The translations under genes were made by a program, and so were the position numbers. The notes beneath the pieces were generated by a model that ran no database searches, was not told the DNA's origin, and saw nothing but the letters and a program-made list of their open reading frames with translations. 64,000 nt of DNA. Source: UBA1715 sp964346725. GTDB taxonomy: Bacteria > Bacteroidota > Bacteroidia > Bacteroidales > UBA1715. Of the stretch, positions 8,969 through 17,914 are shown one piece after another. The stretch covers positions 10,040 to 74,039 of the forward strand of contig CAYFVM010000007.1 of NCBI GenBank assembly GCA_964346725.1, written 5' to 3'. How positions within the stretch are numbered: position 1 is the stretch's first letter; each line of letters begins with the position of its first letter.

Positions 8969-10471
8969 ATGGAAAATAATGACAAACAGTATGGCTCACG
9001 CGGCTCAAGGCCGCGCGGAGAGAGAGATGGAGAATCTCGCGGACGCGACGGATTTTCTCGTGAACGTTCGTATGGACGGAAACCTTTTAACCGTGATGGC
9101 GAAGGACGTAGTAGAAGTTACTCAAATAATTCATATAGAAAATATAATAACGAAGGTGAAAAATCAGAACGTGAAGGTTCTTCTCGTTCTTTTGGAGAAG
9201 ACAGGCCACGTCGTTTTAATGCAGAAGGCACAGAACATCGCTCTTATCGCAGATTTGATGACAAAGGTGAAGGACGTGATTTTAAGCCACGTCGTAACTT
9301 TGGTTATGGAGATCGTCCATACCGTCGTTTTGAAGACAGAAATAATTCTTCTTCTTTCAAAAAAGACAACGAAGGAGGACATGAAGGACAATCAGAAAAT
9401 CGAGAGTTTAGACCACATCGCAGATTTGATAAAAATCGTGAAGGTCGTGATTTTAAACCACGTCGTCCGTACAATTCCGAAAATGGTGAACGCCGCTCGT
9501 TTGGTCGTGACAACGATAGATTTGGCGGTCGCAGAGATTTTCGTTCATCGAGATTTGGTGACTCTAAACCACGTACTAAAACCTACGAGAATCCAACCGA
9601 TTTTGTAAGTATAGACAAAAATTTGTTGAGCAGAAATTTTGACAATGAATGGTCTGACACTGAAGTTATTACTGATTACGAAATGCCTCAAGAAGAGGAA
9701 CAAGAAATTAAAGAACCAGCTACAGAGGCAGAAGGATATCGCATCAACCGTTTTATTTCAGGAGCAGGTATATGTTCTCGCCGTGCTGCTGACGATTTTA
9801 TAGCAAGTGGAAGAATTACACTCAACGGAAATGTTGTTACTGATTATTCTACAAAAGTTTTCCCTGGTGACGAGGTTTGTCTTGATGGAAAAAAATTGAC
9901 CTCACAAAAATTAGTTTACATTGTTTTCAACAAACCCAAAGATTGCATTTGTACCAAGTCAGACGAACTTGGTCGTCGTACTATTTATGATTATATAAAA
10001 TCTGATGTAGAGGTGAAGAATGTAGGTCGTTTGGATAGAGACACTACCGGTGTGATGTTGCTTACAAACGATGGTGATATGATAGAACGCTTGACACATC
10101 CTCGTTACAACAAGATGAAAATCTATCATGTATTCCTTAATAAGAATCTTTCTACTGATGATTTAGAGTCGATCAGAGCCGGTGTAGATTTGGATCCGGT
10201 AATGAGTGAAGATGAAACCGAACAAAAAGGCGGACATATTGATGTAGATGACTTACAATATGTTGATGGCGAGAAAAATCAAGTCGGAATTCAAATCCAT
10301 TCTGGCTTGTACCATGTAGTACGTCGTATTTTTGAAAAATACGGTTATACGGTAGAAAAACTTGATCGTGTGTATTTTTCAGGATTAACAAAGAGAGATT
10401 TACCACGCGGACGCTGGCGTTATCTTTCACAGAAAGAAGTAGCAATATTAAAAAGAGGAGCATTCGCATAA
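8969..10471 (+). CDS. RluB-type rRNA pseudouridine synthase with long RG-rich N-terminal tail
   Basis: The 500 aa protein has three parts. Residues 1-205 are a low-complexity tail rich in Arg, Gly, Asp, Ser and aromatic residues, with repeats such as EGRDFKPRR (101 and 158) and RRFDDKG/RRFDKNR. Residues 228-256 are acidic. An S4 RNA-binding domain starts at 257 (RINRFISGAGICSRRAADD) and is followed by the RsuA/RluB/E/F catalytic domain, with the catalytic Asp356 in VGRLDRDTTG. The enzyme isomerises a uridine in rRNA, probably 23S. The basic tail probably binds RNA non-specifically. Its stop codon overlaps the era start (TAATG). Confidence 0.9.
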   Translation: MENNDKQYGSRGSRPRGERDGESRGRDGFSRERSYGRKPFNRDGEGRSRSYSNNSYRKYNNEGEKSEREGSSRSFGEDRPRRFNAEGTEHRSYRRFDDKGEGRDFKPRRNFGYGDRPYRRFEDRNNSSSFKKDNEGGHEGQSENREFRPHRRFDKNREGRDFKPRRPYNSENGERRSFGRDNDRFGGRRDFRSSRFGDSKPRTKTYENPTDFVSIDKNLLSRNFDNEWSDTEVITDYEMPQEEEQEIKEPATEAEGYRINRFISGAGICSRRAADDFIASGRITLNGNVVTDYSTKVFPGDEVCLDGKKLTSQKLVYIVFNKPKDCICTKSDELGRRTIYDYIKSDVEVKNVGRLDRDTTGVMLLTNDGDMIERLTHPRYNKMKIYHVFLNKNLSTDDLESIRAGVDLDPVMSEDETEQKGGHIDVDDLQYVDGEKNQVGIQIHSGLYHVVRRIFEKYGYTVEKLDRVYFSGLTKRDLPRGRWRYLSQKEVAILKRGAFA

Positions 10472-11370
10472 TGGCATTTAAATCAGGTTTTGTAAATATT
10501 ATCGGAAATCCGAATGTAGGCAAGTCCACGCTGATGAACGAACTTGTTGGCGAACGCTTGTCTATTGTTACGGAAAAGTCACAAACAACGCGTCATAGAA
10601 TTTTGGGAATTGTCAACGGTGAGGATTATCAGATTGCATTTAGCGATACTCCGGGCGTTTTGAAACCGGCCTACAAGTTGCAAGAATCCATGTTGAAGTT
10701 TTCAGAATCTGCATTGGTTGACGCTGATGTGATTTTATACATAACCGATACTGAAGAAACTGCCGAGAAAAATGCCGATTTTCTTGCCAAAGTTCAAAGG
10801 ATGGAAAATACACCTATTTTGTTGGTAATTAATAAAATAGATTTAATCAATCAAGAACAGTTGGTAGAAATGGTACAACGTTGGGAAGGTTTATTGCCTA
10901 AGGCGGAAATTGTTCCGTGTTCGGCATTAAATAAATTCAATGTTGAGTATATCATGAAACGTATTGTGGCTCTTTTGCCCGAAGGCGAACCATATTTCGA
11001 TCAAGATGCCTTGACCGACAAGCCAATGCGCTTTTTCGTTTCGGAAATTATTCGTGAAAAAATCTTAAAACTGTACGAAAAAGAAATTCCGTATTCGTGT
11101 GAGGTAGTGGTAGAGCAATACGAAGATAAACCTAAGAATGTTCACATTCGTGCGCTAATTCTTGTTACCCGCGATTCTCAAAAGGGAATTATCATTGGAA
11201 ATAAGGGAGCAAGCATTAAACGACTTGGAACGGAAGCCCGTAAAGATATTGAAACGTTTATAGACAAAAGCGTCTATCTTGATTTATATGTAAAAGTTGA
11301 GAAGGAGTGGCGTGATAACGAGAAGAATCTTCGACAATTCGGGTATCTCTTTTCAGATGACGAGAAATAG
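10471..11370 (+). CDS. era: GTPase Era
   Basis: Era binds the 3' end of 16S rRNA and assists 30S maturation. The 299 aa protein has the P-loop GNPNVGKST at residues 12-20, the switch II motif DTPG, NKID for guanine specificity, and a C-terminal type-2 KH domain with GIIIGNKGASIKRLG. The start overlaps the preceding stop by one base (TAATG), with AAGAGGAG about 10 nt upstream, so translation is coupled to the pseudouridine synthase. Together with der upstream and ksgA at 2024 it forms part of a region rich in ribosome-maturation genes. Confidence 0.97.
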   Translation: MAFKSGFVNIIGNPNVGKSTLMNELVGERLSIVTEKSQTTRHRILGIVNGEDYQIAFSDTPGVLKPAYKLQESMLKFSESALVDADVILYITDTEETAEKNADFLAKVQRMENTPILLVINKIDLINQEQLVEMVQRWEGLLPKAEIVPCSALNKFNVEYIMKRIVALLPEGEPYFDQDALTDKPMRFFVSEIIREKILKLYEKEIPYSCEVVVEQYEDKPKNVHIRALILVTRDSQKGIIIGNKGASIKRLGTEARKDIETFIDKSVYLDLYVKVEKEWRDNEKNLRQFGYLFSDDEK

Positions 11371-11379
11371 CCTTAAAAT

Positions 11380-11412
11380 AAAAAATGCAAACCGTTCGGG
11401 TTTGCATTTTTT
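11380..11412. terminator. bidirectional terminator between era and the DUF2795 gene
   Basis: A perfect 14-bp stem (11380-11393 with 11399-11412) encloses a 5-nt loop, gttcg. A-runs on the left and T-runs on the right let it act for both convergent genes. It is the clearest intrinsic terminator in the window. Confidence 0.88.
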
Positions 11413-11428
11413 ATTTCGGGTATATTGA

Positions 11429-11650
11429 TTAATACTCATCTTCATTGAAGAAAAAGTCATCTTTGCTCGGATAATCCGGCCAAATTTCTTCAATACTTTC
11501 ATACATTTCGCCTTCGTCTTCTATCTCGTTTAGGTTTTCAACAACTTCTTGAGGTGCGCCAGAACGTATAGCATAGTCAATCAGTTCTTCTTTTGTTGCT
11601 GGCCATGGTGCATCTTCCAACTTTGAGGCTAATTCTAATGTCCAATACAT
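11429..11650 (-). CDS. small acidic DUF2795 protein
   Basis: The 73 aa product begins MYWTLELASKLEDAPWPATKEELIDYAIR, a segment characteristic of the DUF2795 family (helical, with the WPATKEELIDYA core), followed by GAPQEVVENLNEI and a very acidic tail ending DDFFFNEDEY. There is no signal peptide or membrane helix. Its function is not known. It lies 64 nt downstream of the adenosyltransferase gene in the same direction and ends at the bidirectional terminator shared with era, so it may be the last gene of that transcript. Confidence 0.8.
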   Translation of the reverse strand: MYWTLELASKLEDAPWPATKEELIDYAIRSGAPQEVVENLNEIEDEGEMYESIEEIWPDYPSKDDFFFNEDEY

Positions 11651-11714
11651 ATTTTCAAATTTTAGTAATTGATTCCAATGTTATTTTTTGCGAATAAAAC
11701 AATTTTTATAGAAT

Positions 11715-12266
11715 TTACAAAGAAGGATTCCACGTTATTTCGCTTTTGTTGAAATCTTTTAAGGCTTTCCTTGCTATCACAAACAGGTAGTCGGATAGGC
11801 GGTTAAGGTAGATTGTTGATAAGTTATTTACGGAAACGGTCTGCGAAAGTCTTACAACGTCTCTTTCGGCACGTCTACAAACGGATCTAGCTATATGGCA
11901 CATTGAAGAAACGTAGTTTCCTGTTGGCAAAATGAATCCTTCGGCAGGAGGTAATTCTTCTGAAATTTCGTCAATCCAGTGCTCTAAGTCGGAAATATCC
12001 GTTTTTTTTAGGTGCGGAATTTCTTTTTCTTTTTTCTTTTCGTTGGAAAAATCGCAACAAAGAACAAACAATTTGTTTTGTACTATAAGTAGATTCTCCT
12101 TGATACTGTTTGTTCGGTTGGGAAATAAGTCGCGAATTAAACCAATGTAGGAATTGAGTTCGTCAATTGAACCGTAGCATTCCAAATGTTCGTTGCATTT
12201 TAGAACGCGTGTACCATCAATAAGCGATGTAGTGCCGTCGTCGCCGGTTTTTGTGTAGATTTTCAT
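11715..12266 (-). CDS. cob(I)yrinic acid a,c-diamide adenosyltransferase (PduO type)
   Basis: The 183 aa protein transfers the 5'-deoxyadenosyl group of ATP to cob(I)alamin, making coenzyme B12. The PduO/MMAB family signature is visible: KIYTKTGDDGTTSLIDGTRV at the start binds ATP, followed by YGSIDELNSYIGLIR and, later, CHIARSVCRRAERDVVRL, which carries the conserved arginines. The start overlaps the fucosidase stop by 4 nt (ATGA). That overlap implies co-translation with a gene of unrelated function. No B12-dependent enzyme is encoded in the window. Confidence 0.92.
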   Translation of the reverse strand: MKIYTKTGDDGTTSLIDGTRVLKCNEHLECYGSIDELNSYIGLIRDLFPNRTNSIKENLLIVQNKLFVLCCDFSNEKKKEKEIPHLKKTDISDLEHWIDEISEELPPAEGFILPTGNYVSSMCHIARSVCRRAERDVVRLSQTVSVNNLSTIYLNRLSDYLFVIARKALKDFNKSEITWNPSL

Positions 12267-13672
12267 TGTTGTATGTTTATGGCAATTACACTTGAATATG
12301 TATGTGTGATTTTTGGTAAAAAAACTCGTACTTGCTTTTCGTAAATTTGAATTTTTAGAGGATTTTCTGATTGTGAAAGTTCCGTTGCTGTTATGTTTCC
12401 TTTATTTGATTGAATTACGCTTTTCTTGCGTTTTTTCAAGGCAATTCCCAATTTATGTAGAGGAACGTCAATATATTCAATTTTTTCGGGATAAAGAATA
12501 TGGCAGTATATGTTGTTTCCTTTTTGTGTGTAATATCCCCAACTTGGTTCAGGGAAAGGACTGCGCGTTGCTCCATAAATAGATTCTCCATATTTGTCCA
12601 TCCATTTGCCAATTTCAGTAAGGTTGTACATATCTTGTGCGGTAAGGCTGCCATTGCCTTTGGGGCCAATGTTGAGCAGATAGTTTCCGTCGCGACTAAC
12701 CACAGCTTCAAGTTCGTGTATCAGCGTGTCGGGCGATTTGTAGTTGTTTACTTTTGATGAATCAAATCCCCAGGCGCCGTTCATAGTTTGGCAGGTTTCC
12801 CATGGGCGCGGAAGAGGTTTGCTCGGTATTTTTTCTTCGGGGCATATAAAGTCTCCCAAACAGAGATTGCGCTTGATTCTTTCGTTTACAATAATAGTTG
12901 AATCGAGTGATAAAATATAATCATGCAAATTGATTGCATCCTGTTTTATCCACCAAGCAAACACGTTGGCGGTGTCTTTGTTTTCGCACCAATCGCCATC
13001 AAACCAAAGCACGCGAGGGTGGTATCTCTCTATCAATTCCTTGAGTTGTGCATTTTCAGCCTCAATGAACGGCGCTTTTTCGTCCATTGAATAGAGTTGT
13101 GACCAATAATCTTTGTGGAATTGTGAATGATGATTCCAGTCGAGAATGGAGTAGTATAAGCCAAACGCAATGTCTTGCCGGTCGCACTCGGTTTTAAGTT
13201 CCATGAGTAGATCACGTTTGAAATTTGTGTAATGGTACAAATCGAATATTTTGCTGCCGGTATAGTCTTTGAAATCCGCTACGGCAGTCTTCCACATGCT
13301 AAATCCTTCGTGATGTTTTGCTGTTATAATAATGTATTTCATGCCGGCTCGTTTGGCAAGCGAAACAATTTGTTCGGCGTTGAAATTCTCCGGATTAAAA
13401 TGTTGTGTGATTTTGTTTTGGTAATCTTCTTTTGTCCAATTTTCCACAAACATACACCATTCGCCGTGACCGTAATATGAATACGAACCAAAGTGAATAA
13501 ACATACCAAAACGGTCGTTATACCACCATTCCATTTTTGTTGGAATACTATACCGGGTGCTGCTTTCCAATGATTCGTAATTTTGTTTATCGAACTGGTC
13601 TAGTATGTCTTGCGAGAGCAGCTGCAAACTTATTGCACAAAAGAAAATAACGAAAAGCAAACATTTTTTCAT
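12263..13672 (-). CDS. secreted alpha-L-fucosidase, GH29 family
   Basis: This 469 aa enzyme is predicted to remove terminal alpha-L-fucose from glycans. A Sec signal peptide (residues 1 to about 20, ending near LLSQD) sends it to the periplasm or outside. GH29 motifs are WWYNDRFGMFIHFG at 49-62, YIIITAKHHEGF at 113-124, and VLWFDGDW, in which Asp225 is the expected nucleophile. I chose the ATG at 13672 because it begins the signal peptide; an upstream in-frame start at 13747 would add 25 non-signal residues. TAAAGGTA at 13690-13697 is a near-consensus -7 element on the coding strand (TACCTTTA). No SusC/SusD pair lies nearby, so this is not a standard polysaccharide utilisation locus. Confidence 0.9.
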   Translation of the reverse strand: MKKCLLFVIFFCAISLQLLSQDILDQFDKQNYESLESSTRYSIPTKMEWWYNDRFGMFIHFGSYSYYGHGEWCMFVENWTKEDYQNKITQHFNPENFNAEQIVSLAKRAGMKYIIITAKHHEGFSMWKTAVADFKDYTGSKIFDLYHYTNFKRDLLMELKTECDRQDIAFGLYYSILDWNHHSQFHKDYWSQLYSMDEKAPFIEAENAQLKELIERYHPRVLWFDGDWCENKDTANVFAWWIKQDAINLHDYILSLDSTIIVNERIKRNLCLGDFICPEEKIPSKPLPRPWETCQTMNGAWGFDSSKVNNYKSPDTLIHELEAVVSRDGNYLLNIGPKGNGSLTAQDMYNLTEIGKWMDKYGESIYGATRSPFPEPSWGYYTQKGNNIYCHILYPEKIEYIDVPLHKLGIALKKRKKSVIQSNKGNITATELSQSENPLKIQIYEKQVRVFLPKITHTYSSVIAINIQQ

Positions 13673-13733
13673 ATGAATCAAATTTATTGTAAAGGTATGA
13701 TTTTTTTTGTATAAACATTTTAACCAAATAATT

Positions 13734-15296
13734 ATGAAGCCTTTCATGTTTTTGAAAAATAATGGTGGTTTGCAATCAATGGCAACATCGTCTATTCGTC
13801 GCTTTCCGTTTACAATAGGGTTTATTGTTATTTTTTATGGCATATGTATGATACTTGTAAAATCTCTTTTGGAAAAAGATTTGGTACATATATTTACAAC
13901 CCTTGCTTTCGGTTCGGTGTTTGCCGCACTTTTGTCGTACGCTATCAGTTATAGGCTTACGGTGTGTCAAGGGTTTGAAAACAAGTGGTGGCGAAATCCC
14001 AAAATTTTGTATCCGCTGGGGTTCTTGCTCGTGGTAGGCGAGACCTTGTATGTGTGGAATATGGTACAACACCAAGTGAATGCAAATGTTGTGTTTCAGG
14101 TTGCTGTTTTTTATTTAGTAGGAATCTATTGTTTGTTTCCTCGTTTTTCATCTAAAAAAGATGATACACTTTCGTGGCATTTTGCAAACAACATGATAGT
14201 GAATATAGGTATTAGTTTTCTTTTGTCGTCGTTATTTTTATTGTGCATTATAGCCTTGTTATTAACCATTGAGAGATTGTTTTCGGTGAAAATTTTGCAA
14301 CATAATGTTCCTGAATATATTTGCGTTACGGTGTACGCTTTGTTTGCTCCGTTGATGGTGATTTTGTTTTCTCCAAATAGAGAACAGTCGTATAATGAGC
14401 AGCAAAAAGCGCATAAATTTATTATTGGTGCTATCAAGTTTTTGTTTTTGCCTGTATTGTTGGCATTCATTGCGGTATTTTATGTGTATATATTCAAAAT
14501 AGCGATTTCGTGGAGTTTGCCCAAAGGTATGGTCTCATGGCCGGTTTCGCTTATGATGGGGCTATTTGTGGCGGTGTATTTGTCGCTCTATCCCGAACGA
14601 AACACTCTGTCCAAGAAATTATCGACAATTATGCACTATTTGCCATTGCTTGTGATTCCTGCGCTCATGATGATGACAATTGCCATTACACGCCGTATAA
14701 GTGACTATGGTATAACTGCAGACAGATTGTGGGTGCTTACCTTTAATATATGGTGTTATGCGTTGAGTATTGGCTTGTTCATTACCAAATGGGCTAGAAT
14801 TCGTTGGATTTTAATTTCTTTTGGCATTATGTTTTTGCTCACAACCATTGGGCCTTGGAGTTTTGAACGATTGGAAGATACATATAAACGCGATACAGAA
14901 AAGATTGAAGTAGAGTATGAGAACGAAATAGCATCATATGGTTATGGTTCGGAGGTTGCCGAGGATAACGAAAATGGAAATCAATTTTATCCTATACCTA
15001 AAAATGCACGTTCAGTATCCGTTTATGAACGGTATTATGCGCAAACAGATAATAGAATTACATATGCACAAGATAGTGTTCTGGAAATTTATCTTACTTT
15101 GAAAAATTCCAAAGACACGTTGCGTATTCCTCTTTCCGATTTACCCATGTTGGACACGTTGAAAAATCCGTATGTATTCTATCCAATGGGGAATAAAGAG
15201 TTTTGTTTACAATATTTGTCATTGTCTCGCTATGCAAAAGAACCTGTTGATTCTATATCGATACTTATGTTTAAAGGACTTATTTACGAAAAGTGA
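13734..15296 (+). CDS. DUF4153 multi-pass membrane protein
   Basis: The 520 aa protein carries about eleven or twelve hydrophobic helices in its first 380 residues and a soluble C-terminal region of about 140 residues with the segment YPIPKNARSVSVYERYY. This layout and the RRFPFTIGF start fit the DUF4153 family of Bacteroidetes membrane proteins. Its function is unknown. I place the start at the ATG at 13734; the open frame extends to a TTG at 13707. It is divergent from the fucosidase gene, with 61 bp between the start codons. Confidence 0.72.
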   Translation: MKPFMFLKNNGGLQSMATSSIRRFPFTIGFIVIFYGICMILVKSLLEKDLVHIFTTLAFGSVFAALLSYAISYRLTVCQGFENKWWRNPKILYPLGFLLVVGETLYVWNMVQHQVNANVVFQVAVFYLVGIYCLFPRFSSKKDDTLSWHFANNMIVNIGISFLLSSLFLLCIIALLLTIERLFSVKILQHNVPEYICVTVYALFAPLMVILFSPNREQSYNEQQKAHKFIIGAIKFLFLPVLLAFIAVFYVYIFKIAISWSLPKGMVSWPVSLMMGLFVAVYLSLYPERNTLSKKLSTIMHYLPLLVIPALMMMTIAITRRISDYGITADRLWVLTFNIWCYALSIGLFITKWARIRWILISFGIMFLLTTIGPWSFERLEDTYKRDTEKIEVEYENEIASYGYGSEVAEDNENGNQFYPIPKNARSVSVYERYYAQTDNRITYAQDSVLEIYLTLKNSKDTLRIPLSDLPMLDTLKNPYVFYPMGNKEFCLQYLSLSRYAKEPVDSISILMFKGLIYEK

Positions 15297-15376
15297 GAGA
15301 ACCCTCTGTATGTAGAGAAATAGAGTTCTTTGCTCGAAATGACGTGTTTGTAGTTTGTATTAACCTAAAAATTCTT

Positions 15377-15405
15377 TTGTGCATACTATTTAATTTATAC
15401 CTTTG
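15377..15405 (+). promoter_or_regulatory. Bacteroidetes-type promoter for pyrD
   Basis: TTG at 15377-15379 and TACCTTTG at 15398-15405 are 18 nt apart, a full match to the Bacteroidetes consensus. The pyrD ATG follows 22 nt later, which supports the start at 15428. Confidence 0.78.
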
Positions 15406-15427
15406 CAAAGAATCATTACATAAAGAC

Positions 15428-16477
15428 ATGTCATTTTATTCGTCAGTAGTTAGTCGAATTTTATTTCTTTTTGATCCGGAAAAAATACACAATTTCACTA
15501 TTAATTGGCTTTCCTTTTTTGGAAGAGTTCCGGGAGTACAATCATATTTATCATGGCACTTTAAAATCAAACCCGATGCGGCTTTGGAACGTGAGGTGTT
15601 TGGTATAAAATTCCCTCATCCGGTTGGCTTGGCTGCCGGTTTGGATAAAAATGCACGAGCATTTGATACCTTGGGGACGCTTGGTTTTGCGTTTGTAGAG
15701 GTGGGAACCGTTACACCGCGTCCGCAGCCGGGAAATCCTTTGCCACGCTTGTTTCGTCTCAAAAAAGATAAGGCAATTATCAACCGTATGGGTTTCAACA
15801 ACGATGGAGTTGAAATTATGGTTAAAAACCTTAAAAAACGTCGTACTAAAGTTATAATTGGTGGAAATATTGGCAAAAACAAGGTTACGCCTAACGAAGA
15901 TGCAATACGTGATTATGTAGTTGGGTTTAATACGTTGTATGATTATGTAGATTATTTTACCGTAAACGTAAGTTCTCCAAATACACCTAATTTACGTGCA
16001 TTGCAAGACAAAGAGCCGTTGACCAATTTGCTACAAGCTTTGAACGAAGCCAATGCACAAAAAAACAAACAGAAACCAATTCTGCTTAAAATTGCTCCAG
16101 ATTTGACACATGAGCAGTTAGATGATATAGTGGAAATAGTTGAAAAAACTGGAATTGCAGGAATCGTTGCTACGAACACTACAATTACGCGGGATAATTT
16201 AACGTATTCGAAAGAATTCATTGAAAACATAGGAAATGGCGGTTTAAGTGGTGCTCCTGAAACTAAAATGTCAACGGAAGTAATTCGTTATGTACACGAA
16301 AAATCTAAAGGTGCATTCCCAATTATTGGAGTGGGAGGAATAATGACGCCCGAAGATGCGTACGAAAAATTGCAAGCTGGAGCAAGTTTAGTGCAGATAT
16401 ATACCGGTTTTATCTATGAAGGACCAGGGTTGATTAAGAAAATCTGCAAGTATTTGGTAGAAAAAAGCAAAAAATAG
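15428..16477 (+). CDS. pyrD: dihydroorotate dehydrogenase (quinone), class 2
   Basis: The enzyme oxidises dihydroorotate to orotate in pyrimidine synthesis and passes electrons to the membrane quinone pool. The 349 aa length and the N-terminal helical extension (to about residue 45) fit class 2. Visible motifs are HPVGLAAGLDKNA for FMN binding, NVSSPNTPNLR with the catalytic serine at residue 182 or 183, and GVGGIMTPEDAYEKLQAGAS for the FMN phosphate. I chose the ATG at 15428 because the promoter at 15377-15405 excludes the open frame that begins further upstream. It precedes two tRNA genes. Confidence 0.94.
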   Translation: MSFYSSVVSRILFLFDPEKIHNFTINWLSFFGRVPGVQSYLSWHFKIKPDAALEREVFGIKFPHPVGLAAGLDKNARAFDTLGTLGFAFVEVGTVTPRPQPGNPLPRLFRLKKDKAIINRMGFNNDGVEIMVKNLKKRRTKVIIGGNIGKNKVTPNEDAIRDYVVGFNTLYDYVDYFTVNVSSPNTPNLRALQDKEPLTNLLQALNEANAQKNKQKPILLKIAPDLTHEQLDDIVEIVEKTGIAGIVATNTTITRDNLTYSKEFIENIGNGGLSGAPETKMSTEVIRYVHEKSKGAFPIIGVGGIMTPEDAYEKLQAGASLVQIYTGFIYEGPGLIKKICKYLVEKSKK

Positions 16478-16573
16478 AAAAATTATTTCCTTGAAAATTA
16501 GGCTATTGCTGAAAAAGAACGAAAAAAAATCTAAAAAAATGCGTGCAAGTCTATGTAGGTTAAAAAAAAATGG

Positions 16574-16581
16574 TACATTTG
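16574..16581 (+). promoter_or_regulatory. -7 element upstream of the tRNA pair
   Basis: TACATTTG matches TAnnTTTG and lies 10 nt before the first tRNA base. No perfect TTG is found at the -33 distance. The position fits a tRNA operon promoter. Confidence 0.55.
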
Positions 16582-16591
16582 CAACGCAATC

Positions 16592-16664
<73 letters not shown>

Positions 16665-16675
16665 CAAATGAATTC

Positions 16676-16760
16676 GCCTGGATGGTGGAATTGGTAGACA
16701 CGCAGGACTTAAAATCCTGTGGACATTGCGTCCGTGCGGGTTCAATTCCCGCTCTAGGTA
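16676..16760 (+). tRNA. tRNA-Leu (anticodon TAA)
   Basis: An 85-nt class II tRNA with a long variable arm (about TGGACATTGCGTCCG). The anticodon stem GGACT/AATCC-type pairing presents TAA, reading TTA and TTG codons. The acceptor GCCTGGA pairs with TCTAGGT through two G-U pairs, and the discriminator is A. It lies 11 nt after tRNA-Gly, so the two are probably cotranscribed. Confidence 0.95.
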
Positions 16761-16772
16761 CAGAAAAAATAT

Positions 16773-16797
16773 AGGACTTTTAAAGTCCTTTTTTTTT
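16773..16797 (+). terminator. intrinsic terminator after the tRNA pair
   Basis: Arms aggact (16773-16778) and agtcct (16784-16789) around a 5-nt loop are followed by nine T. It lies 12 nt after tRNA-Leu and separates the tRNAs from the membrane-protein gene at 16821. Confidence 0.85.
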
Positions 16798-16820
16798 GCT
16801 TTACAGTTTCATATTAAATT

Positions 16821-17903
16821 ATGCAAGCAGAAATACTCTCAATATTGAAAAATTCTTTGTCAATCACGTTTTTTGTGTTGGCAATGATGTTACTTATTGA
16901 ATATGTCAACGTAAAGACAGAAGGCGCCTTTTGTAAGCGTATTCAACGACGTGGTTTGAAACAAATCATCATAGGCGTGCTATTTGGTGTTTTGCCCGGA
17001 TGTTTGGGAACGTACACGGTAGTTACGTTGTTTTCACACAATATTGTTTCGCTTGGTGCATTGTTTGCCACATTTGTTTCTACAATGGGCGATGAGGCAT
17101 TTTTCTTATTTTCCTTAGAGCCAAAAACGGCATTCCTTATTACCGGAATCTTGGTGTTGATTGCAATCGTTGGTGGTGTTATTATTGATTTGGTGTACAA
17201 ACATCCTACGCATGATTGCTCAGAGGCTCATTTTGAAATACACGAACATGAATATGATGCAGAGGAAGTACATAAAACGAGTGTGATTGAAAATTTGCGT
17301 CATGCTTCGCCTCATCGGGCATTGTTGTTGTTTGGCGTGCTTTTAATTTTCGTTCTTTCCGTTTTGGGAGAAATTGGCCATAGTCACGATATTATGCCTG
17401 CTGTGGGATTGAAAATGGGGCACGAACATCATGAACATCATTTTGATTGGTTTTCCATTACGTTTATTGTGATTTCGTTTGTTTCAGCAATTATTGTGAG
17501 TGTGGTGTCTGAACATTTTTTTGAAACGCATTTTTGGAATCATGTAATAAAGAAACATTTTCTTAAAATTTTTGGTTGGACAACCTGTATTATCGCTATT
17601 GTTCATGCTATTGATTCGTGGGTAATCGTTCAAGATTTTATGAGTGAATATCAGTGGCACATACTTATTGCTGCCGTGCTAGTTGGTTTAATACCGGAAT
17701 CTGGGCCGCATATTATCTTTATTTCGCTCTATTTGTCGGGAAATATACCTTTCAGTATTTTGTTGGCAAACTCAATCGTACAAGACGGACATGGTGGTTT
17801 GCCGCTATTTGCAGAATCTAAGAAAACGTTTGTGCTTTTGAAAGGCGTAAAAGCTGTGATTGCCTTAATCCTCGGATTTGTAGGATTGCAATTCGGATTT
17901 TAG
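16821..17903 (+). CDS. putative manganese/heavy-metal exporter (ArsP_2 / PF11449-type)
   Basis: The 360 aa membrane protein has about ten hydrophobic helices and matches in layout the family annotated as putative manganese transporter or 10-TM heavy-metal exporter. A cytosolic or periplasmic loop at about residues 130-155 is rich in His, Asp and Glu (HPTHDCSEAHFEIHEHEYD), and a second His-rich stretch, MGHEHHEHHFDW, lies near residue 210. Both look suited to metal binding. The last third has IPESGPHIIF and NSIVQDGHGGLPL, which resemble conserved intramembrane metal-site motifs. No riboswitch can fit in the 23 nt between the tRNA terminator and the start. The metal specificity is inference. 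Confidence 0.72.
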   Translation: MQAEILSILKNSLSITFFVLAMMLLIEYVNVKTEGAFCKRIQRRGLKQIIIGVLFGVLPGCLGTYTVVTLFSHNIVSLGALFATFVSTMGDEAFFLFSLEPKTAFLITGILVLIAIVGGVIIDLVYKHPTHDCSEAHFEIHEHEYDAEEVHKTSVIENLRHASPHRALLLFGVLLIFVLSVLGEIGHSHDIMPAVGLKMGHEHHEHHFDWFSITFIVISFVSAIIVSVVSEHFFETHFWNHVIKKHFLKIFGWTTCIIAIVHAIDSWVIVQDFMSEYQWHILIAAVLVGLIPESGPHIIFISLYLSGNIPFSILLANSIVQDGHGGLPLFAESKKTFVLLKGVKAVIALILGFVGLQFGF

Positions 17904-17914
17904 AATATGATATA

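Noticed and set aside
16798..16821. A manganese riboswitch before the putative exporter
   Set aside because: Only 23 nt lie between the tRNA terminator and the start codon, too few for a yybP-ykoY type element.
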